From Novosphingobium capsulatum NBRC 12533 (GTDB lineage Bacteria; Pseudomonadota; Alphaproteobacteria; Sphingomonadales; Sphingomonadaceae): a stretch of DNA of 64,000 nucleotides. The stretch is taken from positions 62,001-126,000 of the forward strand of contig NZ_BCYV01000011.1 of the NCBI RefSeq assembly GCF_001598375.1. The letters run 5' to 3'. Positions 1 through 10,624 of this stretch are shown here, piece by piece; positions within the stretch are counted from its first letter, which is position 1, and every line of letters begins with the position of its first letter. Position numbers and translations under genes: made by a program. Under the pieces are notes generated by a model. The model ran no database searches. It was not told the origin of the DNA and saw nothing but the letters and a program-made list of their open reading frames with translations.

Positions 1-487
1 ACACCACGACCATGCAGATCAGCCCACGCACGAAGCGCAGCGGATCGGGGGCGGCCCCGCCAAGCGTCAGCATCCCGGCCGGCACGATCGCGGCAAAGAA
101 CAGGCCCATGCCGGTCGTCGCCACGCCGATCGTGCCCCAGCGCACGAGGGCAACCAGCAGCAGAAACGTGCCGAACACCAGAAACGGCCCGGTCAGCACG
201 CCTTGCGGGCGCTCGGTAAAATAGATCGCGCCGGCAAATGCCACGAAATCGATCACCTGCGCGGCCGGGGCCAGGCGGCAATCATACCACCAATCCGTCC
301 AGGCCGCGCAGGCGAGGACGATGACCCAGAAGACATAGCCACCAGCCAGTATCCGGGTGATGCCGGGATTGCGCAGCGCCACATCGGGAGAGAACACGAT
401 ACCCGCCATGAACATCGCGGCCATCGTCAGCCGGCACAACGCCAATACCTTGCCGCTGCGCCGCGCATACATGTGACGGATCTCCAA
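1..487 (-). CDS. Multi-pass membrane protein, C-terminus cut by window edge
   Basis: The reverse strand stays open from about 487 to the first base of the window, giving about 162 residues without a stop. The translation is strongly hydrophobic, with about five membrane segments separated by short charged loops; segments include VFWVIVLACAAW and FLVFGTFLLLVALV. The start is probably TTG at 487, which has an AGGGAGG ribosome site 8 nt upstream; ATG at 472 is the alternative. It is divergent from the LuxR-type gene at 726. An N-terminal block of helices like this often precedes a sensor kinase or cyclase domain, but that part lies outside the window, so no function is assigned. Confidence 0.6.
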   Translation of the reverse strand, partial: MEIRHMYARRSGKVLALCRLTMAAMFMAGIVFSPDVALRNPGITRILAGGYVFWVIVLACAAWTDWWYDCRLAPAAQVIDFVAFAGAIYFTERPQGVLTGPFLVFGTFLLLVALVRWGTIGVATTGMGLFFAAIVPAGMLTLGGAAPDPLRFVRGLICMVVV

Positions 488-725
488 GCCTGCGGCCTCC
501 CTATGGGAAAAGATATGTGGCGCCCTGTGCGGATATGCAATCGGATTGCGCTCCCGGCGGGTGGGCTTTTACGTTAACCATTGTTACAGGGGGCTATGCC
601 ATCGACCATGCTTGCCGGTTCATGAATACCGATACGGGGCACCGACCTGACGCGGCGCTGATTCGCATCCTGTGGGATGCGGGCTGGCATGCACTTGGCG
701 CTGCGGATAGGATGGGAGGCAAGTC

Positions 726-1274
726 ATGACCGGATCGCCTTCCTCTTCCTCGCCGCTTGATGCGTTGACGGCCAAGCAGCGTGAGGTGCTGAACCTTCTG
801 ATCCAGCACAAGACCTCGAAGGAGATATCCCGGATACTGGGTATCTCGCCCTATACGGTCGATCAGCGCATTCTGCTGGCACGGGGCAAGCTGGGCGTCA
901 CCTCGCGTAGCGAAGTGGCTCAGGCATATAGGCTTTTGCTGGAAGAAACCGGGTCTGCCAGGGTATCCGTAAAACCCGTATATGGTTCGCAGGATGTCGC
1001 CAAGGTCATCATTCCGACGCACAAGGACAGCGAAGGACAAGACGAGCCCGAAGCCCCGGTAGACGAAGGTGGCGATGATGGGGATCATCCCACCACGCAA
1101 GCGTCCGCCACCATGGACCAAGGGTATCATCGTGTCCTTCCGGAGATGTTCGACGGACCTTACGGGACGCTGATGCGACTGGGGGCAATGGCCCTTATCG
1201 CGATGGTCCTGATCCTCACCGTCCTGGGTGGGCTGACGATGTTCTCGCAGTTGTCCAGGATCGTGGATCGTTAA
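726..1274 (+). CDS. LuxR-type HTH protein with C-terminal membrane anchor
   Basis: This 182-residue protein has a GerE/LuxR-type helix-turn-helix at about residues 14-70 (LTAKQREVLNLL, then KEISRILGISPYTVDQRI). An acidic low-complexity linker spans about 85-128, and one hydrophobic helix sits at about 148-172 (GAMALIAMVLILTVLGGL), followed by a 10-residue tail. There is no receiver or autoinducer domain. The arrangement predicts a tail-anchored transcription factor with DNA binding in the cytoplasm. A GGGAGG site lies 6 nt before the ATG. It is divergent from a multi-TM protein and is followed in the same direction by three small genes. The HTH call is firm; the membrane tether is read from hydrophobicity and the regulated genes are unknown. 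Confidence 0.8.
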   Translation: MTGSPSSSSPLDALTAKQREVLNLLIQHKTSKEISRILGISPYTVDQRILLARGKLGVTSRSEVAQAYRLLLEETGSARVSVKPVYGSQDVAKVIIPTHKDSEGQDEPEAPVDEGGDDGDHPTTQASATMDQGYHRVLPEMFDGPYGTLMRLGAMALIAMVLILTVLGGLTMFSQLSRIVDR

Positions 1275-1340
1275 CCTGTCGGATCTCCTCCGCATCAACA
1301 TGGGGACGGCACCGGTGGTGTCGTGTGGAGGCAGATGACG

Positions 1341-1739
1341 ATGACCAATACCAAGCACAACAATACGGTTCGGGCCGCAGTGGCTGGCGCGATGACGCCG
1401 GCGGTGGCGCAACTGCGCGTAACCCGCGATCTGCACGAGGCGGAAGCGGCGCTGGACGAGGCGTTGATCCGCCAGGCCAACCTGCTTTCTTCGATGGTGT
1501 CTGCGCGGCGTGAGGCGGGGCTGCCGCCGTTCCTCGGGCAGGATGCGCTGATGCGCCTGCTCAAGAGCCAGCAGGCGATGGTCGATGCGGGTGGCGAATT
1601 GGCGCGCGTGCACGGCCGGCTCAGTGCCATTGCGGCCGAAACCATGGGCGGCAATGACGAATGCCCCAAGACCGCGACGCTGGTCGATCCGGCCGATGCG
1701 TCCGGTGGGGTGATGGCGCCCCTGGCGCACGCAGCCTGA
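1341..1739 (+). CDS. Hypothetical small helical protein
   Basis: This 132-residue protein was not recognised as a named family. It is Ala-rich and predicted mostly helical, with heptad-like stretches such as LHEAEAALDEALIRQANLL and a C-terminal disordered tail. It has no signal peptide or membrane segment. GGAGG at 1327-1331 is 9 nt from ATG 1341 and only 3 nt from ATG 1335, so 1341 is preferred; a longer GTG form from 1323 is less likely. It follows the anchored LuxR-type gene by 66 nt and may be co-transcribed with it. A coiled-coil partner or adaptor is conceivable but is only a guess. Confidence 0.6.
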   Translation: MTNTKHNNTVRAAVAGAMTPAVAQLRVTRDLHEAEAALDEALIRQANLLSSMVSARREAGLPPFLGQDALMRLLKSQQAMVDAGGELARVHGRLSAIAAETMGGNDECPKTATLVDPADASGGVMAPLAHAA

Positions 1740-1777
1740 CCTTGTCTCCGGCATGGGTATGGAGGATGTGACGGCCG

Positions 1778-2224
1778 ATGCTCTCGCTCTGGCTACCTCG
1801 CATTCTCCTGGCCTGCGCCGTTCTGTTCGCCGCCCGCAAGGGCGGCGAACCTGAACAGTCGGTGGCGGCGATCCTGCTCGCGACATTCGCGCTCGACGTT
1901 GCCAACCACGCAATCTTCGGAGATCCCGCATGGTTTGCGGTCAATCCCGGTCACCTGGTGATCGATCTTTGGGCGTTCATCGTCCTGCTGTGGGTGGCCT
2001 TGCGCGCCAACCGCGCCTGGCCATTGGCCGTCAGCGCGGCGCAGGCGCTGGTCGTGCTCGGCCACGCCGCCAAGTTGTGGGAACTGGCCATGGTGCGCAA
2101 GGCGTACTGGGTGATGACGCAGGTTCCCTTCTCGTTGCAACTGCTGTTGCTGATCTTTGGCACGGCCGCGCACATGCACCGCGCGCGCCGGCTGGGCGAC
2201 TATCATGGCTGGCGGCTGACCTGA
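1778..2224 (+). CDS. Small four-TM membrane protein, unknown function
   Basis: The 148-residue product has four likely membrane helices, at about residues 5-20, 28-46, 62-78 and 118-132 (WAFIVLLWVALRA; FSLQLLLLIFGTAAH). Charged short loops and a cytoplasmic-looking HRARRLGDYHGWR tail follow. No catalytic motif is visible. A GGAGG at 1761-1765 lies 12 nt before the ATG, slightly long spacing. It sits between the small helical gene and a winged-helix gene on the same strand, so it probably belongs to the same transcript. It could be a scaffold or sensor for the neighbouring regulators; the sequence alone does not decide. Confidence 0.65.
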   Translation: MLSLWLPRILLACAVLFAARKGGEPEQSVAAILLATFALDVANHAIFGDPAWFAVNPGHLVIDLWAFIVLLWVALRANRAWPLAVSAAQALVVLGHAAKLWELAMVRKAYWVMTQVPFSLQLLLLIFGTAAHMHRARRLGDYHGWRLT

Positions 2225-2261
2225 TCGCTGCAGCCATGCTGACTCCAGCGGGGAGGGCGGC

Positions 2262-2798
2262 ATGACGGTGCGATCGATGCGAGCCGCCGCGCGCCGAAGT
2301 GATGGAGTGCAGGGCATGACCTTTCGAAACGAGCAGATCATGGCAGCAGCACCCACTGCCGGTGTGCCGCGCCCGGCCATCCCGGTGCCAGCGCTGGCGA
2401 TGGCTCGCGAAGTCTATGCCGCGCGGCGGCGGCGCGAACGGTTCCTGGCGGCAGACCTGTTTGGCGAGCCAACCTGGGATATCCTGCTCGACCTGTTCAT
2501 CGCCGCGGCAGAGGCGCGCCGCGTGCCCACGACTAGCGCCTGTATCGGCGCCAACGTTCCGCCCACCACGGCGCTGCGCTGGCTGCGCATCCTGGAAGCG
2601 CGCGGCCTGGTGGAGCGCGAGGACGATGGTCGCGATGGCCGGCGCACGTTCGTGTGCCTGACCGCGCGCGGCCTGGCGGCGATGACCGATCTCATGCTCA
2701 ACTGGCAGGCAGCGATGGGTGCAGTCGCGCAGTCCACGCTCGCAACTGAACAGCCACGCCCGGCGCCGGCCTTTTCCTTTGAAATGACTGCTGACTGA
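2262..2798 (+). CDS. Winged-helix (MarR-like) DNA-binding protein
   Basis: This 178-residue protein carries a winged-helix core at about 70-150: a DLFGEPTWDILLDLF helix, then VPTTSACIGANVPPTTALRWLRILEARGLVEREDD with the typical helix-turn-helix, and the wing GRDGRRTFVCLTARG. This resembles single-domain MarR/PadR-like regulators. A gggagg site 5 nt before ATG 2262 supports that start; ATG 2319 is an internal alternative that would remove a basic N-terminus. It is the last gene before the bidirectional hairpin at 2827. The target is unknown. Together with the LuxR-type protein, this short cluster encodes two DNA-binding proteins and two membrane proteins. Confidence 0.7.
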   Translation: MTVRSMRAAARRSDGVQGMTFRNEQIMAAAPTAGVPRPAIPVPALAMAREVYAARRRRERFLAADLFGEPTWDILLDLFIAAAEARRVPTTSACIGANVPPTTALRWLRILEARGLVEREDDGRDGRRTFVCLTARGLAAMTDLMLNWQAAMGAVAQSTLATEQPRPAPAFSFEMTAD

Positions 2799-2826
2799 AG
2801 GCCAGGCTGATGTCTGGCAGGCGTGT

Positions 2827-2860
2827 AGCAAAGCCCGGCTGCTTGCAGCCGGGCTTTGCT
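2827..2860. terminator. Bidirectional hairpin terminator between convergent genes
   Basis: A perfect 16-bp inverted repeat (2827-2842 and 2845-2860; arm AGCAAAGCCCGGCTGC) lies between the winged-helix gene and the convergent tonB-like gene. There is no clear T-run on either side, but the position and stem strength fit a shared terminator. Confidence 0.75.
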
Positions 2861-2876
2861 GCCTAAGGGCTAGGCC

Positions 2877-3560
2877 CTATTCATCCAGCTCCCAGCGGAT
2901 CGAGCCGAGGTAGATGCCCGTGGTGGCCGCACCACTAGCATCGGTAGCGACGGCGAACCGCGCACGGCTGGCGATGCGTGCGCAGGCCGTAGCGTCCAGC
3001 AGATCGTGCCCGCTGCTGGCGGTGATCGCGCAATCGGCGACGCGCCCGTCGCGGCCGATCGTTAGCCGAAACCGGGTTACGCCGGTCCAGCCCTCGCGCA
3101 CCGCCTGGCCAGGATAATCGTTGCGCGTAACCCAGTCGCCGGGATTGCCCTTGGGTGTGGCGCGCTGTGGGGTGGCCTGGGGCTGCGGTTCGGGCGGCGG
3201 CGGGAAGAACGGCTCGGTTGGCCGGATCACCACGGGTCCGTCGTCGATCTGCGGCAGCGTACTCGGGCCAGTTTGGGGCAGCGGATTGGCCGGGGCCAGC
3301 TTGTCGATGACCGGCGGCGTGGTGTCGATATGCGTGGGCGCGGTTGGCGGTGGCTTGCGCTCGGGCGTTGGGGCTGGTTTCGGCGGCGGGGGTGGCACAT
3401 AGGTCCAGTTGTTCCCCTGTAAGGTGTGGTGGATCACCGCCGTAATCGCGCCGCCCGCGAACATGGTGAGGAGTGCGGCGCCCACCCCCAGATGGAGCAG
3501 GCCGACCGCAAGGCCGATGCGCAGCGAAGGACGACGGGCAGTCTGATCGACGTAAGCCAT
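2877..3560 (-). CDS. tonB: TonB family energy-transducing protein
   Basis: This 227-residue protein has the TonB layout: a short cytoplasmic N-terminus, one membrane anchor at about 14-40 (GLAVGLLHLGVGAALLTMF), a Pro-rich periplasm-spanning region at about 54-140 with PPPPPKPAPTPERKPPP, and a C-terminal TonB domain at about 145-225 with VTRFRLTIGRDGRVADC. It would couple the proton motive force, through ExbB/ExbD (not in this window), to TonB-dependent outer-membrane receptors. A GAGGAG site precedes the ATG. It is divergent from rpsL across about 520 nt that hold two palindromes near its promoter side. Sphingomonads usually carry several TonB paralogues, so substrate specificity is open. Confidence 0.88.
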   Translation of the reverse strand: MAYVDQTARRPSLRIGLAVGLLHLGVGAALLTMFAGGAITAVIHHTLQGNNWTYVPPPPPKPAPTPERKPPPTAPTHIDTTPPVIDKLAPANPLPQTGPSTLPQIDDGPVVIRPTEPFFPPPPEPQPQATPQRATPKGNPGDWVTRNDYPGQAVREGWTGVTRFRLTIGRDGRVADCAITASSGHDLLDATACARIASRARFAVATDASGAATTGIYLGSIRWELDE

Positions 3561-4079
3561 GCGTTTCTCCTCTCAGCCATGTACCGGCGGCCTGATTGTG
3601 CCTGCCGGGCAACGCCTGCGCGCTCCAAGCGCGTGGGGCGGGCATTGCAATGGTGATGGTATCACATGTCAGGACGCGACAAAGTGAAATCTCAACCGCG
3701 CTGGTAGTAATTGCACCGTGGCGCCTGCCTTGACCGGATCGGCCCTTTGGCGTAGGGGCGCACTCGTTCCGGTATGCATTTGCGTGCTGCCGGCCAGTTA
3801 AAGAGCTGAACATTGCCGGTGCGCATGGGGCTGCAAGTGGCGGTAATCCGCCATGGGTGGCCCTTTTCCCTTTGGGTTGGATCTTGCCGAATCGGCAAGG
3901 GCGCCTGCCGGGATGCCAGCCGTCAAAGTAACCCGGTGCCGTTGGCCTGGGTGGAGTGTTTTCGGCTCATTCGATGCGTCATGCGCTGCGGCCTCGTGCT
4001 GCGCAGTGCCGACCTATTGCATGAGGCGTCTTTCCTTCACCTGTTCCGGCGTTGCCATAACCAAGGTGAAGAGTACTTC
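3561..4079. other. 519-nt intergenic region between tonB and rpsL
   Basis: The region is non-coding on both strands by inspection. It holds the start signals for the minus-strand tonB-like gene and, on the plus strand, the leader of the str operon. Visible structure includes adjacent palindromes at 3643-3665 and a small hairpin CTTGCCG-AAT-CGGCAAG at 3883-3899. A long reading frame runs into rpsL from 3813, but nothing supports translation there. No convincing -35/-10 pair was found for rpsL. Confidence 0.6.
3643..3665. promoter_or_regulatory. Two abutting palindromes, possible operator upstream of tonB
   Basis: CATTGCAATG (3643-3652, perfect 10-bp palindrome) is followed directly by GTGATGGTATCAC (3653-3665, 5-bp arms around a 3-nt centre). 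They lie 83-105 nt upstream of the tonB-like start. Paired dyads in a promoter region suggest a regulator site, for example an iron or metal regulator, but no match to a known operator was established. Confidence 0.3.
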
Positions 4080-4451
4080 ATGCCTACGATCAACCAGCTG
4101 ATCCGCAAGGGTCGCGTCCCGCAGAAGGCCAAGAGCAAGGTCCCTGCGATGGAGCAGAACCCGCAGAAGCGCGGCGTTTGCACCCGCGTCTACACGACCA
4201 CCCCGAAGAAGCCGAACTCGGCTCTCCGCAAGGTCGCCAAGATCCGTCTGACCAACAGCCGCGAAGTCATTTCGTACATTCCCGGCGAAGGCCACAACCT
4301 GCAGGAACACTCCGTGGTGCTGATCCGCGGCGGCCGTGTGCGCGACCTTCCCGGCGTGCGCTACCACGTGCTGCGCGGCGTGCTCGACACGCAGGGCGTC
4401 AAGGACCGCAAGCAGAGCCGTTCGAAGTACGGCGCCAAGCGTCCGAAGTAA
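4080..4451 (+). CDS. rpsL: 30S ribosomal protein S12
   Basis: The 123-residue S12 starts at [12 protein letters not shown]; the reading frame runs upstream to 3813, but the family start is ATG 4080. S12 sits at the decoding centre of the small subunit. The conserved loops are present: [13 protein letters not shown] with Lys43, and [13 protein letters not shown]. In that second loop residue 88 is Arg (codon CGC, 4341-4343) where E. coli and most bacteria have Lys. Lys-to-Arg at this site is a classic streptomycin-resistance change. First gene of the str group, 105 nt before rpsG. Identity is certain. Confidence 0.98.
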   Translation: MPTINQLIRKGRVPQKAKSKVPAMEQNPQKRGVCTRVYTTTPKKPNSALRKVAKIRLTNSREVISYIPGEGHNLQEHSVVLIRGGRVRDLPGVRYHVLRGVLDTQGVKDRKQSRSKYGAKRPK

Positions 4452-4556
4452 TGGTGGCCGCAAGCGCGGCTGGTGGGGGCAGGTGATGCTCCGCCAGGCT
4501 GCCTTGCCGGAATGAGCGGCTGGCCTTGAAGCTGGCCCGATCAGAAGGAATTCAAC

Positions 4557-5027
4557 ATGTCACGTCGTCGTCGTCCGGAAAAGCGGGTCATCCTGCCCGA
4601 TCCGAAGTTCGGTGATCAGGTTCTGTCGAAGTTCATGAACAACCTCATGCTCGATGGTAAGAAGTCGGTTGCCGAAAGCATCGTCTATGGCGCTCTCGAC
4701 ACCATGCAGACCCGTGCCAAGGCTGACCCGGTTCAGCTGTTCCACGATGCGCTGAACAACGTGAAGCCGCACATCGAAGTGCGTTCGCGCCGCGTTGGTG
4801 GTGCCACCTACCAGGTTCCCGTGGAAGTGCGCCCCGAGCGCGCCCAGGCCCTGGCGATTCGCTGGCTGATCACGGCCGCCCGCAACCGTTCGGAAACCAC
4901 CATGTCGGCCCGCCTGTCGGCTGAACTGCTGGATGCCGCCAACAACCGTGGCAACGCCGTGAAGAAGCGCGAAGACACCCACCGCATGGCCGACGCCAAC
5001 CGCGCGTTCAGCCACTACCGCTGGTAA
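4557..5027 (+). CDS. rpsG: 30S ribosomal protein S7
   Basis: The 156-residue S7 ([20 protein letters not shown]) is a primary 16S rRNA binder that nucleates assembly of the small-subunit head. In E. coli it is also the translational repressor of the str operon. Length equals the usual short bacterial form, and the C-terminal RAFSHYRW ending is typical. An AGAAGGAA ribosome site lies 6 nt before ATG 4557. It follows rpsL by 105 nt and precedes fusA by 104 nt. The rpsL-rpsG spacer is where S7 feedback acts in E. coli; no equivalent structure was identified here. Confidence 0.98.
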   Translation: MSRRRRPEKRVILPDPKFGDQVLSKFMNNLMLDGKKSVAESIVYGALDTMQTRAKADPVQLFHDALNNVKPHIEVRSRRVGGATYQVPVEVRPERAQALAIRWLITAARNRSETTMSARLSAELLDAANNRGNAVKKREDTHRMADANRAFSHYRW

Positions 5028-5131
5028 GCTTCCGAAAAACTGGTCACGTGGCCGTCTTCAAACGGTCACAGCAGTAACCATATGGGGTGGGCTGGAGCAA
5101 TCCGGCCCTTCCCGAACCCAAGGAACACACC

Positions 5132-7204
<2,073 letters not shown>

Positions 7205-7293
7205 TCACTCTGATCAGGCTAGGGGCGGCGCCTGATTCCGTCGGGTGCCGTACCCCGCAGAATTCACAGACAAGCGAATAGAAGGTTTGAACA

Positions 7294-8484
7294 ATGGCCA
7301 AGGCTAAGTTTGAGCGGAACAAGCCGCACTGCAACATCGGCACCATCGGTCACGTTGACCATGGCAAGACCACGCTGACCGCAGCGATCACCAAGGTCCT
7401 CGCCGAAACCGGCGGCGCGACGTTCACGGACTACGCGAACATCGACAAGGCTCCTGAAGAGCGCGAACGCGGCATCACCATCTCGACCGCACACGTCGAG
7501 TATGAAACTGCCAACCGTCACTACGCGCACGTCGACTGCCCGGGTCACGCTGACTATGTGAAGAACATGATCACCGGTGCCGCCCAGATGGACGGCGCGA
7601 TCCTGGTCGTGAACGCTGCTGACGGCCCGATGCCGCAGACCCGCGAGCACATCCTGCTCGCCCGCCAGGTCGGCGTGCCGGCTCTGGTCGTGTACATGAA
7701 CAAGGTCGACCAGGTTGACGACGAGGAAATCCTCGAACTCGTCGAACTGGAAGTTCGTGAACTGCTCTCGTCGTACGACTTCCCGGGCGACGATATTCCG
7801 ATCGTCAAGGGTTCGGCTCTGGCCGCTCTCGAAGGTCGCGACGACAACATCGGCAAGAACTCGATCACCGAGCTGATGGCCGCTGTCGACAGCTACATCC
7901 CGCAGCCGCCGCGTCCGACCGACAAGCCCTTCCTGATGCCCGTCGAAGACGTGTTCTCGATCTCGGGTCGCGGCACCGTGGTGACCGGCCGTATCGAAAC
8001 CGGCATCGTCAAGGTGGGTGAAGAAGTCGAAATCATCGGCCTCAAGGACACCCAGAAGACCACCGTCACCGGCGTGGAAATGTTCCGCAAGCTGCTCGAC
8101 CAGGGTGAAGCTGGCGACAACGTTGGCGCCCTGATCCGTGGCATCAAGCGTGAAGAAGTCGAGCGTGGCCAGGTTCTCGCCAAGCCCGGTTCGGTGACGC
8201 CGCACACCGAATTCGCCGCCGAAGTCTACGTGCTGTCGAAGGACGAAGGTGGCCGTCACACGCCGTTCTTCGCCAACTACCGCCCGCAGTTCTACTTCCG
8301 CACCACCGACGTCACCGGTGAAGTGGTTCTCCCCGAAGGCACCGAAATGGTGATGCCGGGCGACAACCTCACCCTGTCGGTCAAGCTGATCGCGCCGATC
8401 GCCATGGACGAAGGTCTTCGCTTCGCCATTCGCGAAGGCGGCCGGACCGTCGGTTCGGGGGTTGTCAGCAAGATCACGAAGTAA
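7294..8484 (+). CDS. tuf: Elongation factor Tu
   Basis: The 396-residue GTPase delivers aminoacyl-tRNA to the A site. P-loop [10 protein letters not shown], switch region [24 protein letters not shown] and NKVD are all intact. Domains 2 and 3 ([24 protein letters not shown] at the end) are complete, and length is normal. Codon use is strongly biased towards C/G-ending codons, as expected for a very abundant protein. An 11-bp GC hairpin with a T-run follows the stop, so str transcription probably ends or is attenuated before rpsJ. Many proteobacteria carry a second tuf copy; none is visible here. Confidence 0.98.
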   Translation: MAKAKFERNKPHCNIGTIGHVDHGKTTLTAAITKVLAETGGATFTDYANIDKAPEERERGITISTAHVEYETANRHYAHVDCPGHADYVKNMITGAAQMDGAILVVNAADGPMPQTREHILLARQVGVPALVVYMNKVDQVDDEEILELVELEVRELLSSYDFPGDDIPIVKGSALAALEGRDDNIGKNSITELMAAVDSYIPQPPRPTDKPFLMPVEDVFSISGRGTVVTGRIETGIVKVGEEVEIIGLKDTQKTTVTGVEMFRKLLDQGEAGDNVGALIRGIKREEVERGQVLAKPGSVTPHTEFAAEVYVLSKDEGGRHTPFFANYRPQFYFRTTDVTGEVVLPEGTEMVMPGDNLTLSVKLIAPIAMDEGLRFAIREGGRTVGSGVVSKITK

Positions 8485-8497
8485 TATAGGCGCCGGA

Positions 8498-8535
8498 CCG
8501 GCGGGAGATTCGCTCTCCCGCCGGACGGTCTTTTT
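8498..8535 (+). terminator. Rho-independent terminator after tuf
   Basis: A perfect 11-bp GC-rich stem (8498-8508 with 8514-8524, loop TTCGC) is followed closely by TCTTTTT ending at 8535. It lies 14 nt after the tuf stop and 96 nt before rpsJ, separating the str and S10 groups. Confidence 0.85.
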
Positions 8536-8630
8536 GATCAGTCGCCCCGCTTTCTCCCCATCCATCGGGAGGGGATCAGAGGGTAGGGCGGCTGGTTTTT
8601 GTTTTCGCTCTTTCGCATCGGTAAACGGAC

Positions 8631-8942
8631 ATGGAAGCCCAGAACATCCGCATTCGCCTTAAGGCCTTCGATCATCGCGTACTGGACCAGGCCACTGGTG
8701 AAATCGCGGACACCGCCCGCCGCACCGGCGCCCTGATTCGTGGTCCCATTCCGCTGCCGACCCGCATCGAGAAGTTCTGCGTCAACCGCGGTCCGCACAT
8801 CGACAAGAAGTCGCGCGAACAGTTTGAAGTCCGCACCTACAAGCGCCTGCTTGACATCGTGCAGCCCAACGCTGCCACTGTCGACGCGCTGATGAAGCTG
8901 GACCTCGCTGCCGGCGTGAACGTCGAGATCAAGCTGGCCTGA
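8631..8942 (+). CDS. rpsJ: 30S ribosomal protein S10
   Basis: The 103-residue S10 ([20 protein letters not shown]) is a 30S head protein; in E. coli it also serves as the NusE antitermination factor. Length is exactly typical, and TRRTG-like [16 protein letters not shown] plus the [12 protein letters not shown] loop are conserved. It opens the S10 group after the tuf terminator, then is separated from rplC by an unusually long 329-nt spacer. The ORF has no length ambiguity; identity is certain. Confidence 0.97.
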   Translation: MEAQNIRIRLKAFDHRVLDQATGEIADTARRTGALIRGPIPLPTRIEKFCVNRGPHIDKKSREQFEVRTYKRLLDIVQPNAATVDALMKLDLAAGVNVEIKLA

Positions 8943-9271
8943 TGCCAGCGCCCTGGCCCCGCCCCCACATGTGTGGCGGGCAGGGCGGCTTGACCGAGCC
9001 TCATCGGTTTCCAGTTTTGGGTCACTTGTGATCCATCATCTCTTCCGGCCCTGAGGCTGGCTTGGCGGAAAATTCGTTCTGCCGCGACAAAAGGGATACC
9101 TCCGGCCTCCTGCCGCTGCCTTCGGGTGCGGCGCCAAGGGTCGGGAAAGCGTCCCCCGTTCGCTCCTGTTCAGGCAGGGGCACTCAGCCCGGACGGGGCA
9201 TGCTTCTTATACGGGCTGAACACGCCTTTGGGGGATGGGCCCTCGAAGGCCTCTGTGAGGAGTATGAGATC
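8943..9271 (+). other. 329-nt spacer/leader between rpsJ and rplC
   Basis: The spacer is non-coding apart from an in-frame upstream extension of rplC that lacks family support. It contains an imperfect GC-rich inverted repeat at about 8949-8987 (GCCCTG ... CAGGGC flanking CCACA/TGTGG) without a T-run. A second possible pairing, AGCCCG with CGGGCT, spans about 9187-9217. This is long for an S10 operon junction and could hold a promoter or an RNA leader for r-protein feedback; no known leader motif was recognised. Confidence 0.5.
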
Positions 9272-9997
9272 ATGCGCACCGGCGTGATCGCGAAGAAGGT
9301 GGGTATGACCCGCCTGTTCCAGGAAGATGGTCGGCACGTGCCGGTCACCGTCCTTTCGCTTGAAGATTGCCAGGTGGTTTCGGTCCGCACTGCCGAACGT
9401 GACGGTTACGTCGCGCTTCAGCTGGGTGCTGGCGAAGCCAAGCAGAAGAACGTTGCCAAGCCGCAGCGCGAGCACTTCGCCAAGGCAGAAGTGCCGCTGA
9501 AGATGCAGGTCGCCGAGTTCCGCGTCGCTGATGACGCGCTGCTCGATGTCGGTGCCAGCATCGCCGCTTCGCACTTCGTTGCTGGCCAGTACGTGGACAT
9601 CACCGGCCACACCCAGGGCAAGGGCTTTGCCGGCGCCATGAAGCGTTGGGGCTTCGGCGGTATGCGCGCCACGCACGGCGTGTCGATCTCGCACCGTGCC
9701 CACGGTTCGACCGGTAACCGCCAGGATCCGGGTCGCGTCTTCAAGAACAAGAAGATGGCCGGCCACATGGGCGACCGTCAGCGCACCCAGCAGAACCTCG
9801 AAATCGTTCGCACCGACGATGCGCGCGGCCTGATCTTCGTCAAGGGCTCGGTCCCTGGCGCGAAGAACGGCTGGCTGCTCGTTCGTGACGCGGTCAAGGT
9901 CGATCGCCATGCGCAGGCGCCCTATCCCGCCGGTCTCAAGGCCGCCAACACCAACGAACAGGCCGCTCCCGAAGCCGCCGATGGCCAGGAGGGCTAA
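9272..9997 (+). CDS. rplC: 50S ribosomal protein L3
   Basis: The 241-residue L3 starts at [20 protein letters not shown], with GAGGAG 9 nt upstream of ATG 9272; the frame open to 9062 is not supported. L3 binds near the 3' end of 23S rRNA and reaches the peptidyl-transferase centre. The loop [16 protein letters not shown] and the [20 protein letters not shown] segment, whose Gln is the usual PrmB methylation site, are present. It is about 30 residues longer than the E. coli protein because of an Ala/Glu-rich C-terminal tail, common in alphaproteobacteria. rplD begins 3 nt after the stop. Confidence 0.97.
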   Translation: MRTGVIAKKVGMTRLFQEDGRHVPVTVLSLEDCQVVSVRTAERDGYVALQLGAGEAKQKNVAKPQREHFAKAEVPLKMQVAEFRVADDALLDVGASIAASHFVAGQYVDITGHTQGKGFAGAMKRWGFGGMRATHGVSISHRAHGSTGNRQDPGRVFKNKKMAGHMGDRQRTQQNLEIVRTDDARGLIFVKGSVPGAKNGWLLVRDAVKVDRHAQAPYPAGLKAANTNEQAAPEAADGQEG

Positions 9998-10000
9998 GTC

Positions 10001-10624
10001 GTGAAGGTTCAAGTCCTCAATCTGGACGGTTCGACCGCCGGCGACGTGGAACTCGCAGATGACGTGTTCGGTCTCGAACCGCGCGCCGACATCCTGCACC
10101 GCGTTGTGACCTGGCAGCTGGAAAACCGTCGTGGCACGGCCCGTGGCGCTCGCGAGCGTTCGGACGTTGCCCGCACCGGCAAGAAGTTCGGCCGTCAGAA
10201 GGGTGGTGGTACCGCTCGTCACGGCGACCGCAAGGCCCCGATCTTCATCGGCGGTGGCAAGGCCCATGGTCCGCGCGTTCGTGACTTCAGCGTTTCGCTG
10301 AACAAGAAGGTGCGCGCTCTCGGTCTCAAGATGGCGCTCTCGTCCAAGGCCCAGAACGGCCTGGTCGTGATCGACAGCCTGGAACTGACCGACGCCAAGA
10401 CCAAGGCGCTGGCCGGTACGCTGGCCAAGGCCGGCTTCGGCAAGAAGGTGCTCGTCGTGGATGGTGAGCAGGTCAACGAGGGCTTTGCCCGCGCGGCCCG
10501 CAACATCGTCGGCGTCAACGTGCTCCCCGCCATCGGCGCCAACGTCTACGACATCCTGAAGCATGATACGCTGGTGCTGACGCGCGCCGCGGTCGAGAAG
10601 CTGGAGGCGCGTTTCAATGGCTAA
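10001..10624 (+). CDS. rplD: 50S ribosomal protein L4
   Basis: The 207-residue L4 ([20 protein letters not shown]) starts at GTG 10001, with AGGAGG at 9988-9993 inside the end of rplC. The long basic loop that lines the peptide exit tunnel is intact ([20 protein letters not shown]). In E. coli L4 also represses its own S10 operon. The stop overlaps rplW by 8 nt, consistent with translational coupling. Length and motifs are typical. Confidence 0.97.
   Translation: MKVQVLNLDGSTAGDVELADDVFGLEPRADILHRVVTWQLENRRGTARGARERSDVARTGKKFGRQKGGGTARHGDRKAPIFIGGGKAHGPRVRDFSVSLNKKVRALGLKMALSSKAQNGLVVIDSLELTDAKTKALAGTLAKAGFGKKVLVVDGEQVNEGFARAARNIVGVNVLPAIGANVYDILKHDTLVLTRAAVEKLEARFNG

Noticed and set aside
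3730..3758. TTGACC with TAGGGG as a promoter for rpsL
   Set aside because: Good -35-like box and spacing but the -10 half is too poor to support.
3813..4079. N-terminal extension of rpsL
   Set aside because: S12 length and start are invariant; the upstream residues have no family match and lie in the leader.
7264..8565. 433-codon frame antisense to tuf
   Set aside because: Same codon-bias artefact opposite a highly expressed gene.
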